A stretch of DNA of 10,913 nt from the NCBI GenBank assembly GCA_945876985.1, contig CAMCQX010000026.1:1-10913 (forward strand). The letters run 5' to 3'. This document shows positions 1 through 8,106 of this stretch, one piece after another. The position numbers and the translations under genes are program-made. The DNA comes from Chitinophaga pinensis. GTDB lineage: Bacteria; Bacteroidota; Bacteroidia; UKL13-3. Below the pieces are notes generated by a model. It made no database searches, was not told the origin of the DNA, and saw nothing but the letters and a program-made list of their open reading frames with translations. Each line of letters begins with the position of its first letter. Positions within the stretch are counted from its first letter, which is position 1.

Positions 1-1
1 T

Positions 2-862
2 GGCCCATGTAATCAAGCAGTAGATACTGTTAAAATTACTTTTAGACCAACAGCAACTATTAATGCAGGTTTAGACCAAACAATTTGTTTTAATAATAAT
101 ATTATTTTAAATGCATCAACAACAGCTACCAGCGGAACACTAACTTGGACTACATCAGGCTCAGGAATATTCATAAACGGAAACTCATTAACTCCAACTT
201 ATGTTCCTAGTTTGGCTGATAATATTTCAGGTTCGGTTACACTAACCATAAGCAACTTTGATCCCGGTAACATTTGCCAAACTGTGAATGATTCAATGTT
301 ACTAATGATTAATCAATTAGCTATTGCTGATGCAGGGTTAGATCAAACTGTTTGTTCAAGTAATGATACTGTTTCTTTAATTGGAAATATTAGTGGTGCT
401 GTAACAAAAGGTTCTTGGAGAACACTTGGATCAGGATTATTTACAAATTCATCATCACTAGTTACTAGTTATATATTATCACCAAATGATAAAGCAGCAG
501 GTATAGTAAAATTGATTTTAACCTCAAAAGATCCTATTGGACCATGTAATTCAGCTATCGATACAATGGTTGTGTTCATTGATCCTCAGGCAACAGTGGA
601 TGCAGGACCAGATCAAGTTATTTGTAGCAATAGTTCTGTGAATATTATAGGAACAATAGGTGGTTCAGCAACTTCTGGAAGTTGGACATCATCTACAAAC
701 AGTCCATTTATATCTTTCACTTCAATTACAGATTATTTTCCAACACCAACTGAAGTATTAAATGGATTTGTAGTATTAACATATACTACCAATGATCCTA
801 TTGGCACTTGTGATGCAGTAAAAGATTCATTAATAGTTGCATTAATAGCACCTGCATTTTCA
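2..862 (+). repeat. Higher-order repeat, copy 1 (units A-B-C)
   Basis: Units A, B and C plus the end of the preceding unit (GPCNQAVDT) match positions 1073-1933 with a constant offset of 1071 bases. By hand, A and A' share about 64 of 89 residues. Unit D, which follows, keeps the 1071-base register but is much less similar to D'. Confidence 0.85.
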
Positions 863-3682
863 GATGCTGGTGTTGATCAATCTGTTTGTAGTAATATAGC
901 TAAAGTAAACTTAATTGGTGACTATGGTAATGGTGCAAATGCAGCAACTTGGAGTACATTAGGAACGGGTACTTTCAAAAATATAGTAGGAAAAACAGCC
1001 GAATATTTACCAAGTACAATTGACAAATTTATTGGTTTTGTGAAAATTATATATACTACCGATGATCCTGCAGGGCCTTGTAACCAAGCAGTAGATACCA
1101 TGACCATTACATTTATACCATCTGCTACTATTTATGCAGGTATTGATCAAACCATTTGTATAAATAATAACATTTTTATAAATGCATCAACAACGGCAAC
1201 GAGTGGTACCATTACTTGGACCACGAATGGCACTGGAACATTTTCAAATATAAATGCTTTAAAACCTACTTATACTCCAAGTTTAGCCGATAATATTTCA
1301 GGATCAGTTAAATTAACTATCACAAACTTTGACACTAGCAATACATGTCAAAATGTTGTTGATGCAATGATTTTAACAATCAATCAATTGGCGATTACTA
1401 ATGCAGGATTAGACCAAACTGTATGTGCAAGTAATGATAGCGTTTCATTAGTAGGAATTGTAAGTGGATCAGTATCTACAGGTTCATGGAGAACTTTAGG
1501 CACAGGGACTTTTACTAACGCAACATCACTTTTAACAAATTATAAATTTTCTGCAACAGATAAAGCAGCAGGTTCAGTAGAATTAATTTTAACATCTAGC
1601 AATCCAGTAGGACCTTGTAATTCAGTCAGCGATACTTTGATTATTACAATCAATCCTTTGGCCACTGTAGATGCAGGACTTGACCAAACTATTTGTGGAA
1701 ATGGCCCTGCAACTGTTTCAGGAATAGTTGGTGGGTCTGCTAGCTCTGGAAGTTGGACATCCTCAACAAACAGTCCATTTATATCTTTTACCGCAATTAT
1801 AGATTATTTCCCAACACCAACAGAAATAGCAAATGGATCTGTAGTATTAACTTATACAAGTGATGATCCATCTGGTCCTTGCAGCGCAGCAGCAGATTCT
1901 TTGGTAGTTACTATTAATCCCGCTGTAATTATAAACGCAGGAGTAGATCAAATCATTTGTGCAAATAAGGATTCTATTTCATTAGTTGGAACTATCAGTG
2001 GCTCGCCAACAAATGTATCTTGGATTACATTAGGAACAGGAACATTTACATATGATACTGCACTTATTACAAATTATATACTGTCGGCTACAGATAAATT
2101 AGCTGGAGTTGTTAGCTTAATTTTTAAGGATGGACAATGTTTAGCCGTTAGAGATACAGTTGTGATAACAATCAATCAAATTCCAACAATTAATGCAGGA
2201 CTTGACCAAGTAATTTGTGGAAATAATGTAGTAAACTTAGTTGGATTAATTGGAGGCTCCACTACTATTGGTACTTGGACTTCATCAACGAATTCATTAT
2301 TTTCATCAACGAATTCAATTGAAAATTATTTACCTACAGATTCTCAAATTGCAAATGGTTCGTTTTTTATAACTTATACCAGTAACGATCCTTCTGGATT
2401 ATGTGGTATTGCAAGTGATTCAATGGAAGTAACTGTTAATGTTCCTCCAACTGTAAATGCTGGTAAAGATATTTATACTTGTTCATATGCTACTTCGGTT
2501 GATATTATTGGAACAAAAGCTGGTTTTCCAACAAATTCACTTTGGGTTACTTTAAATGGTTCAGGTTCATTTATTGATTCATCTTCTTTATCTACAAAAT
2601 ATATACCTAGTGCTGCCGATTTAGCTGCTAAATCAATCATTATTTCATTGACAACAAATGACCCAATTGGTCCGTGTTATGCAGCTTATGACGATGTAAA
2701 TGTTTATTTTAAAGATTCTAATGTTACTTTTACAAGTGTTGTGAAAAATATTTATTGTGATTCTATGAAAATAGAATTTGTAAATGATACAAACAATGTT
2801 GGCTATTCATTTGCTTGGGATTTTGGTGATGGATTCTTTTCAAATATTGCTAATCCAGTTCATACCTATAATTATACTGGCTCAATAAATGTAAATCTTA
2901 TTGCTAGTGGCCCTGGAGGTTGTATTGAAAGTGTAAATAATTCTTTCAATATAAATAGTGTAAAACCTAAAGCAGATTTTGTTGTCAATAATTTAAATCA
3001 ATGTTTAAATGATAACAGTTTTGAAATAAACAATGCTTCTCAAGATGCAAGTGCTGGTTTTATAAATAATGTTAAATGGGATTTTGGTGACAATACAAAT
3101 TCAACTGCAACAATTCCAAATAATAAAACCTACAGCAAATCTGGAAATTATAATATCAAATTAGTTGTTTCCACTACAAATGGTTGCCAAGATTCGATAG
3201 TAAAAGGTGTAAATGTATTGCAAAGCCCAGAAAAACCTATTGTAACTTTGTTTGATGGTAAAATACTTATTTCATCTTCTTTGATTGCCAATCATTGGTA
3301 TTATAGCAATATTGAAATACCTGGTGCTAACAATAAATATTATGCAACTTCAAAATTTGGAGTTTATAAATTAAGGGTTGATTCAACTAATGGATGTAGT
3401 AATTTTAGTGATGATTTAGATTTAAAATATACTACTAAAACTGAAAATCTTACTAACGATAAATTTAAAATCTATCCAAATCCAACTAATGGATTATTTA
3501 ATATTGAATCTCAATTGGAGTTAAATTATTCAATTTATGATTACAGTGGAAAAGAAATTATTACCGGTAAAAAAGATGGCAACATTCAATTATTAGACTT
3601 AAGTAATTTTAAAAGCGGAATTTATTTAATAAAACTATATAACGATCAAGAACAATTTATAAGTAAGATTATTAAGGATTAA
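2..3682 (+). CDS. Giant repetitive T9SS-secreted surface protein, 3' part (5' end outside window)
   Basis: The frame is open from base 2 to the TAA at 3680-3682 (1226 residues visible), so the true start lies upstream; the TTG at 212 is internal to a repeat. About ten Ig-like repeats of 86-90 residues fill 2 to about 2720, with the pattern AGxDQxxC, then GxW, GxF, Y.PS..D, DPxGPC. Two PKD domains follow, with WDFGDG at 2816-2833 and WDFGD at 3077-3091. A short Ig-like segment (WYYSN... GVYKLRV) precedes a type A T9SS sorting domain with YPNP at 3473-3484 and a GIYLIKLY strand near the end. In this family the C-terminal domain directs export through the type IX system, where it is usually cleaved so that the protein is anchored or released. 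The repeat stalk suggests an adhesin or gliding-associated surface filament; that role is inference, and no catalytic domain is visible. The first gene end shows no clear terminator in the 91 bases before the next gene. Confidence 0.93.
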   Translation, partial: GPCNQAVDTVKITFRPTATINAGLDQTICFNNNIILNASTTATSGTLTWTTSGSGIFINGNSLTPTYVPSLADNISGSVTLTISNFDPGNICQTVNDSMLLMINQLAIADAGLDQTVCSSNDTVSLIGNISGAVTKGSWRTLGSGLFTNSSSLVTSYILSPNDKAAGIVKLILTSKDPIGPCNSAIDTMVVFIDPQATVDAGPDQVICSNSSVNIIGTIGGSATSGSWTSSTNSPFISFTSITDYFPTPTEVLNGFVVLTYTTNDPIGTCDAVKDSLIVALIAPAFSDAGVDQSVCSNIAKVNLIGDYGNGANAATWSTLGTGTFKNIVGKTAEYLPSTIDKFIGFVKIIYTTDDPAGPCNQAVDTMTITFIPSATIYAGIDQTICINNNIFINASTTATSGTITWTTNGTGTFSNINALKPTYTPSLADNISGSVKLTITNFDTSNTCQNVVDAMILTINQLAITNAGLDQTVCASNDSVSLVGIVSGSVSTGSWRTLGTGTFTNATSLLTNYKFSATDKAAGSVELILTSSNPVGPCNSVSDTLIITINPLATVDAGLDQTICGNGPATVSGIVGGSASSGSWTSSTNSPFISFTAIIDYFPTPTEIANGSVVLTYTSDDPSGPCSAAADSLVVTINPAVIINAGVDQIICANKDSISLVGTISGSPTNVSWITLGTGTFTYDTALITNYILSATDKLAGVVSLIFKDGQCLAVRDTVVITINQIPTINAGLDQVICGNNVVNLVGLIGGSTTIGTWTSSTNSLFSSTNSIENYLPTDSQIANGSFFITYTSNDPSGLCGIASDSMEVTVNVPPTVNAGKDIYTCSYATSVDIIGTKAGFPTNSLWVTLNGSGSFIDSSSLSTKYIPSAADLAAKSIIISLTTNDPIGPCYAAYDDVNVYFKDSNVTFTSVVKNIYCDSMKIEFVNDTNNVGYSFAWDFGDGFFSNIANPVHTYNYTGSINVNLIASGPGGCIESVNNSFNINSVKPKADFVVNNLNQCLNDNSFEINNASQDASAGFINNVKWDFGDNTNSTATIPNNKTYSKSGNYNIKLVVSTTNGCQDSIVKGVNVLQSPEKPIVTLFDGKILISSSLIANHWYYSNIEIPGANNKYYATSKFGVYKLRVDSTNGCSNFSDDLDLKYTTKTENLTNDKFKIYPNPTNGLFNIESQLELNYSIYDYSGKEIITGKKDGNIQLLDLSNFKSGIYLIKLYNDQEQFISKIIKD
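1073..1933 (+). repeat. Higher-order repeat, copy 2 (units A'-B'-C')
   Basis: This is the second copy of the multi-unit block, 1071 bases downstream of copy 1. It begins with the same GPCNQAVDT segment. C and C' share a nearly unchanged run coding for TSSTNSPFISFT, and B and B' share the GSWRTLG region. The block probably arose by in-frame segmental duplication of about four units. Confidence 0.85.
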
Positions 3683-3773
3683 CATATTATTTACTAAAAG
3701 GTATATAATATGAATGATCTAAATAGATTCTTTGGCTCATATTTTGTAAGCATGGTTTTATAAAGATATAATT

Positions 3774-4580
3774 ATGAAAAATATAGTTTTTATTTCGCTA
3801 TTGTTTTTGTGTTCATTTATGCCACAAAAAACTGCATTTCACAGCGAGTTAGATGATGTTTTAGCCAAAGCAAAAAAAATAAACAATGCTTTTACCTTTG
3901 GCGAAAAACTTACTTATAGAGTGCATTATGGTCCTTTAGATGGAGGAAAAGCTTATTTTAGTATTGATGCTAATCCGCAATTAGTTAATAACAGAAACAC
4001 TTACTATGTTAAAGTAAATGGTAAATCTGCTGGTTTAGTTGACATGATGTTTAAGGTAAAAGATGAGTTTGAAAGTTATATAGACCAAGAAGCTTTAGTA
4101 CCTTTAAAATCAACTAAAAAAATAAAAGAAGCAAAATACACTGACTCTGATTTTATAATATTTGACCATGCTGGAAAAACTGCTTCTGGTAAAAGAGGAA
4201 AAACTGAAATTGTTACCAATACTCAAGATATTATTAGCGCTATTTATTATGCTAGAAGTTTAGACATGACAAATGCTAAACCAGGTGATATTTTTCCAGT
4301 ACCATTTTATTTAGATGGAAAAACTTATGAGTTGCGTTTTAAATTTGAAAAGCGCGAAATTATAGAATCAGAATTAGGCATTTTTAAAACCATAAAAGTA
4401 AAGCCTCAATTAATTGAAGGCCGTGTATTTAAAGACAATGAAGCCCTTACTCTTTGGGTTACTGACGATGATAATAAAATACCAGTTCGTGTTGAAAGTG
4501 ACATTTTTGTTGGAAGTATTAAAGTAGATTTGCTAGAAATGAGTGGAATTAGAAATCCCTTAACTTCCAAAGTAAATTAA
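3774..4580 (+). CDS. Exported DUF3108 domain protein
   Basis: This 268-residue protein starts at the ATG at 3774. It begins with a hydrophobic stretch (MKNIVFISLLFLCSF), read as a Sec signal peptide. The cysteine in that stretch lacks a good lipobox (LFLC), so a lipoprotein is unlikely though not excluded. The mature part has the features of DUF3108: FGEKLTYRVHYG near residue 42, a GKSAGLVD turn, DEFESYID, the central DIISAIYYAR helix, and the closing strands KIPVRVES and GSIKVDLLEM. Members are periplasmic or outer-envelope beta-rich proteins of unknown function, and length is normal for the family. It stands alone: 91 bases separate it from the surface-protein gene, and the next gene is convergent beyond a strong terminator. 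There is no Shine-Dalgarno sequence, as is usual in this phylum. No enzymatic motif is visible, so I assign no function. Confidence 0.88.
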   Translation: MKNIVFISLLFLCSFMPQKTAFHSELDDVLAKAKKINNAFTFGEKLTYRVHYGPLDGGKAYFSIDANPQLVNNRNTYYVKVNGKSAGLVDMMFKVKDEFESYIDQEALVPLKSTKKIKEAKYTDSDFIIFDHAGKTASGKRGKTEIVTNTQDIISAIYYARSLDMTNAKPGDIFPVPFYLDGKTYELRFKFEKREIIESELGIFKTIKVKPQLIEGRVFKDNEALTLWVTDDDNKIPVRVESDIFVGSIKVDLLEMSGIRNPLTSKVN

Positions 4581-4593
4581 ACATATTCTTAAT

Positions 4594-4633
4594 AAAAAAA
4601 GGCTCAATAATCTAAAATTATTGAGCTTTTTTT
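4594..4633. terminator. Bidirectional intrinsic terminator between convergent genes
   Basis: A perfect 10-bp stem pairs GCTCAATAAT (4602-4611) with ATTATTGAGC (4617-4626) around a 5-base loop, CTAAA. Seven T follow (4627-4633) and seven A precede (4594-4600), so the hairpin has a T-tract on either strand. It lies 13 bases after the DUF3108 stop and 51 bases from the stop of the opposing GH3 fusion gene, so it probably ends both transcripts. Confidence 0.88.
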
Positions 4634-4684
4634 ATTTGTAATTAAACTTCTCATACTTAACGAACCCATATAAAGTTATGTAAT

Positions 4685-7636
4685 TTACTTCAATGCTTCG
4701 TAAATAGCATCTTGAATTTTTGTTCTTACACTTAATTCGCCAAATTTTTTATTTTCGGCTGTTGGGTAAATTCTATTGCTTAAAAATACATAAACCAATT
4801 CATTTTCAGGATCCACCCAAGTACAGGTTCCTGTAAATCCTTGATGCCCGAAGGTTTTTTCACTACACATTTTGCTGGTTGGACTGTCTTTTAATGGATT
4901 AGTTTCAGGCTTGTCAAATCCTAAACCTCTGCGACTATTTTTACTGTATTTATTGGTAAATGTTTCAATGGTGCTAGCTTTTAAAACATGGTTATTACCA
5001 TAAAATCCTTTGTTTAAAAGCATTTGCATAATAATGGCTACATCATTTGCATTGGCAAATAAACCAGCGTGTCCGCTAACCCCACCAAGCATGGCCGCAC
5101 CAGGATCGTGAACATATCCTTTTATCATTTGTTTTCTAAAAACAGAATCAATTTCAGTAGGAACAATCCAATCGTTATTGATGGTTTTTAGTGGATTAAA
5201 TACCATACTCGATAAATTCAATGGTTTGTAAAAACTGTTTTGCAAATAGCTTTCAAAATCTTGGTTAGTAATAATTTCTACTATTTTGCGCAGCATCATA
5301 AATCCTAAATCACTGTATACATATTCTCCAGTTTTCTTTAAATCGCTTTCGGCAATTGTGGTCCAAATTATCTTTTCATAATTTTTGTTGATATAAATAT
5401 TTTCTGCAACTTTTATTGAAAAATCATCGTGAATTGTATCACTGTAAATGGTAGGATTCAATTTGCCATTTGGCAGCAAACTAGCTTTGTAAAATGGAAT
5501 GAAAGGAACTAAACCGGCTTGGTGAGTTAATAGTTCAAATATTTTTATTTTTTCTTTATTACTGCCTTTTAAGAAAGGTAAATAAAACCCAATTTTATCG
5601 TCTAATTTGAGTTTTTTCTCTTCATAAAGTTTCATGATGGAAAGTGTTGTACTCAGAATTTTTGTCAATGAAGCCACATCATATATATGGTTATTTTTTA
5701 CTGATTGAATGCTATCAAAAGTATGGTAACCAAATGATTTGTTATATATAACTTTTCCTTGTTTGGCCACAAAAACTTGACATCCTGGCATGGCTTTCAG
5801 TGCAATTGCATTGTTTACGATGCTATCAATTTTATTCAGTTTAAGGCTATTAATTTTTATTTCTTCTGGATATACATATTCAAATTTATTTAAAGCTACA
5901 GTTTCTACTCCACTTCCTAATGGAAAGAAACTAGTAACTGAAACAGGCATTTTTCCTTTTGCATTTATTCCTCCACCCACTATTTGCGCAGCTATTTGGT
6001 TGTATAAAGGCAAATCTTCATAGGCTACTACTACGTTCTTAAACATGTTAAAATACTGTAAAATATAAGGATTTCCATTATTCACTAAAATGCATTTATG
6101 CTTTAAACCAATTGCAATTATAAAATCAATTTGGGCTTGGGTAAGCCCCAAATTTTTACTTACATATCTGCTTGTGTTGTGAATAGAGATAATGACTAAA
6201 TTATAGTAATCACTTTTTGAAAGTAATGTGTCGAAACTTTCTTTCGAATCGTTTTTATCAATGGAATAATAGTCGGCTTTTATGTAATTATTTAACTGTA
6301 ATTGAAATTCGCTTAGCTGGGCTGAACCCACGTTTATACAAGCTATTTTGTATTGTTCAGGGTTTGAAATTGGAATAATTTTATCAAGGTTTTTGGCTAC
6401 CACCACACCATTTTTTACTATTTGTTTAATCAATAAATCGTTCTCAATATTATTCAAATCATTGGTTAAATTTTCAAGAATTATTGGCTTGTATTTATTC
6501 AAACCACACCAATATTTTGCTGTTAATATTTTTTTACAACTTTGTTCTAATTGACTTTGAGCAATCAATCCACGATTCAAATAATCTTTTATAAAAGCAA
6601 TGCTCATTGGAACGTCTTCTACCATTAACAGAATATCATTACCTGCGGTCAATGCTTTTGCTGCAAGTTCACCAGGTTCATAATAACTGCTTACACCTTT
6701 CATGTTTAATGCATCAGTAGTAATTAAACCATCAAAACCCATTTGATTGCGAAGCAATTCAGTTACTATTTTTGGAGAAATAGAAGAGGCCAAATTTTCT
6801 GTACTGTCTAAAGCTGGAACATATAAATGTGCCGACATCATTGCTGTTAAACCATTATCAATTAATTCCTTAAATGGATACAATTCCAAACTGTCTAATC
6901 GCTTAAGGTTTCCTTTAATAACTGGCAAACCAAAATGTGAATCAGTTTCTGTGTCGCCATGTCCCGGAAAATGTTTTGCCGAGGCAATGATATTTGCACT
7001 TTGCATACCTTGCATGTATGCAATTCCATTTTTAGCTACTATGTATTTATTTTCACCATAACTTCGGTCGTTTATAACCGGATTATTCATGTTGTTATTT
7101 ACATCTACATCTGGAGCAAAATTAAAGTTAATGCCCATTCGCTTACAATGTTTGCCTACAATAACTCCAAATTGTTTGGTTAAATCTGTTCTATTTGCAC
7201 CTCCAAAAACCATTTGACGGGGAAAAACTGGCGTACTATCCAAACGCATATTTAATCCCCATTCGCCATCAATGCTTATAAATAAAGGAATTTTTGATAG
7301 TTTTTGGTATTGATTAGTTAATACAGCTTGCCTATAAGGAGTTCCTTTAAAAAAAATTAACCCACCAACGCCAAGTTCTCTAACATGACATTCTACATCT
7401 TGAATATGTGCTTTATCTTTGTTATTGAAAGCAGCTATAATCATCAGCTGCGCAATTTTTTGATCGGTGTTTAAAGTAGCGTAAACACTGTCAACCCATT
7501 CGTTCTGTTTTTTCCAATTAATGGTTTGAGCCATTGAATTAAAAAGCATTGCAAAGCAAAAAATAAAAGTAAAAAGTGGTTTATATAACCTGATTAATAA
7601 GCTCAATATGTGTAATAATAAGCTACAAATTTGCAA
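4685..7636 (-). CDS. Exported GH3 beta-N-acetylhexosaminidase (NagZ-like) fused to S12 serine beta-lactamase-family hydrolase
   Basis: The reading frame codes for 983 residues. A hydrophobic signal peptide (LFTFIFCFAMLFNSMA, cleavage after A36) precedes a GH3 catalytic domain at about 45-380. That domain has the NagZ loop KHFPGHGDTETDSH (221-234, Asp232/His234 dyad) and a nucleophile Asp308 in ITTDALNM. A GH3 C-terminal-like region covers about 400-590. A serine hydrolase domain follows at about 600-983, with S656-x-x-K659 (SLTK), Y774-S-D776, GHAGLF at 855-860 and H931-Q-G933. NagZ enzymes release GlcNAc from muropeptides; S12 enzymes act as D-Ala-D-Ala peptidases, esterases or beta-lactamases. 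A periplasmic role in peptidoglycan turnover is inferred; which peptide or ester bond the second domain cuts is unknown. There is no in-frame ATG before the signal peptide. The start is TTG at 7636 or, giving a more typical 26-residue signal peptide, TTG at 7606; an in-frame stop lies at 7646-7648. Confidence 0.92.
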   Translation of the reverse strand: MQICSLLLHILSLLIRLYKPLFTFIFCFAMLFNSMAQTINWKKQNEWVDSVYATLNTDQKIAQLMIIAAFNNKDKAHIQDVECHVRELGVGGLIFFKGTPYRQAVLTNQYQKLSKIPLFISIDGEWGLNMRLDSTPVFPRQMVFGGANRTDLTKQFGVIVGKHCKRMGINFNFAPDVDVNNNMNNPVINDRSYGENKYIVAKNGIAYMQGMQSANIIASAKHFPGHGDTETDSHFGLPVIKGNLKRLDSLELYPFKELIDNGLTAMMSAHLYVPALDSTENLASSISPKIVTELLRNQMGFDGLITTDALNMKGVSSYYEPGELAAKALTAGNDILLMVEDVPMSIAFIKDYLNRGLIAQSQLEQSCKKILTAKYWCGLNKYKPIILENLTNDLNNIENDLLIKQIVKNGVVVAKNLDKIIPISNPEQYKIACINVGSAQLSEFQLQLNNYIKADYYSIDKNDSKESFDTLLSKSDYYNLVIISIHNTSRYVSKNLGLTQAQIDFIIAIGLKHKCILVNNGNPYILQYFNMFKNVVVAYEDLPLYNQIAAQIVGGGINAKGKMPVSVTSFFPLGSGVETVALNKFEYVYPEEIKINSLKLNKIDSIVNNAIALKAMPGCQVFVAKQGKVIYNKSFGYHTFDSIQSVKNNHIYDVASLTKILSTTLSIMKLYEEKKLKLDDKIGFYLPFLKGSNKEKIKIFELLTHQAGLVPFIPFYKASLLPNGKLNPTIYSDTIHDDFSIKVAENIYINKNYEKIIWTTIAESDLKKTGEYVYSDLGFMMLRKIVEIITNQDFESYLQNSFYKPLNLSSMVFNPLKTINNDWIVPTEIDSVFRKQMIKGYVHDPGAAMLGGVSGHAGLFANANDVAIIMQMLLNKGFYGNNHVLKASTIETFTNKYSKNSRRGLGFDKPETNPLKDSPTSKMCSEKTFGHQGFTGTCTWVDPENELVYVFLSNRIYPTAENKKFGELSVRTKIQDAIYEALK

Positions 7637-7777
7637 TATTTTGCTTTATTTTCTCTGTAAATGTTTTACACAAATCAAAATATAATGAAGAATTTAAGTG
7701 AAAAAATAGTCAAATTTTTCAAAATTACCTATTTATAAAATAAAATTATGTAGTATAATTGTTGCCTAATAAGCCAA
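7637..7777. promoter_or_regulatory. Divergent intergenic region, probable promoters for both directions
   Basis: These 141 very AT-rich bases separate the leftward GH3 fusion gene from the rightward DUF721 gene, so both promoters should lie here. I could not find a convincing pair of Bacteroidetes promoter boxes (TTTG and TAnnTTTG at the right spacing). TATAATTG just before the DUF721 gene is a near match to the -7 box but lacks an upstream partner. A perfect inverted repeat, TGTAAA-TGT-TTTACA, occupies 7656-7670, about 20 bases before the TTG start of the leftward gene. Confidence 0.4.
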
Positions 7778-8077
7778 ATGATGACGCCTAAAAAATCACA
7801 TGAACACACCATAAAAAATGCTATTTCCGATTTTTTACAACATCAACATTTAGATAATAAATTAGCGGAACTAAATATTATTAATAATTGGGAAAAATTA
7901 GTGGGTGCTATGATAGCTAAAAACACTACCGAAATTAAGTTTAGAGGAACTGTTTTATACCTAAAAATAGAATCAAATGCTTTAAGAAATGAATTGCTTT
8001 ACCAACGTGGAAAAATTATGGCTTTGGTAAATACTGAAGCCAATCAGCAGCTAATTACTGATGTGGTAATTCGATAA
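7778..8077 (+). CDS. DUF721 domain protein (DciA-like)
   Basis: The product is 99 residues long. The ATG at 7778 is used; a second ATG follows immediately at 7781. The sequence fits DUF721: an N-terminal helix (IKNAISDFLQ), a W-x-x-L-VG motif (NNWEKLVGAMIAKNT, about residues 37-51), then the strand LYLKIESNALRNELLYQR and a C-terminal DVVIR strand. DUF721 includes DciA, which loads or recruits the replicative helicase DnaB in bacteria lacking DnaC or DnaI. Bacteroidetes members are short and mostly untested, so helicase loading is inference. The gene heads a run of three same-strand genes and ends 29 bases before the next start, which suggests co-transcription. Confidence 0.88.
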   Translation: MMTPKKSHEHTIKNAISDFLQHQHLDNKLAELNIINNWEKLVGAMIAKNTTEIKFRGTVLYLKIESNALRNELLYQRGKIMALVNTEANQQLITDVVIR

Positions 8078-8081
8078 ATTT

Positions 8082-8094
8082 TTTACACTGTAAA
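8082..8094. repeat. Perfect 13-base palindrome between DUF721 and membrane protein genes
   Basis: TTTACA-C-TGTAAA is a perfect inverted repeat five bases after the DUF721 stop. The one-base centre is too short for an RNA hairpin loop, so it is not a terminator as it stands; it could be a protein-binding site. The same half-sites occur in reversed order at 7656-7670. In sequence this AT-rich, chance is a real explanation. Confidence 0.4.
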
Positions 8095-8106
8095 TTTATA
8101 AAAACA

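Larger units (their letters stand above)
2..2720 (+). repeat. Tandem array of ~264-base protein-coding Ig-like repeats
   Basis: Units begin at the (N/D)AGxDQ codon: A 62, B 329, C 599, D 863, A' 1133, B' 1400, C' 1670, D' 1934, E 2192, F 2456, ending near 2720. The tail of a further unit occupies 2-61. Spacings are 267, 270, 264, 270, 267, 270, 264, 258 and 264 bases, all multiples of three. Two flavours are mixed: units with W(R/S/I)TLGxGxF (B, D, B', D') and units with WTSSTNS.F (C, C', E); A and A' share an NASTTATSGT segment, and F stands apart. Each unit has exactly two cysteines. The pattern matches Ig-like beta-sandwich repeats common in Bacteroidetes surface proteins; the exact family name is not certain from sequence alone. 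Confidence 0.92.

Noticed and set aside
922..1107. Short minus-strand reading frame inside the repeat array
   Set aside because: It is antisense to a clear repeat domain, has no recognisable product and is explained by codon bias of the real gene.
2..2720. CRISPR-like or non-coding satellite repeats
   Set aside because: Repeat spacing is always a multiple of three and conservation is at protein level with many third-base changes, so this is a coding repeat array.
212..3682. A complete gene starting at 212
   Set aside because: The codon at 212 is a TTG inside a repeat unit, and the same frame is open and repeat-like back to base 2. The gene is cut by the window edge.
3683..3773. Promoter for the DUF3108 gene, from TTTG and TATTTTG strings
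   Set aside because: The boxes are too close together and the second is one base short of the Bacteroidetes -7 consensus; no reliable promoter can be called.
5790..7183. Several plus-strand frames of 68-104 codons opposite the GH3 fusion gene
   Set aside because: They lie antisense to conserved GH3 and hydrolase domains, overlap one another and show no domain or start context.
8082..8094. Terminator after the DUF721 gene
   Set aside because: The palindrome has a one-base centre, so the RNA hairpin would have only about a four-pair stem once a loop forms, and no long T-tract follows.
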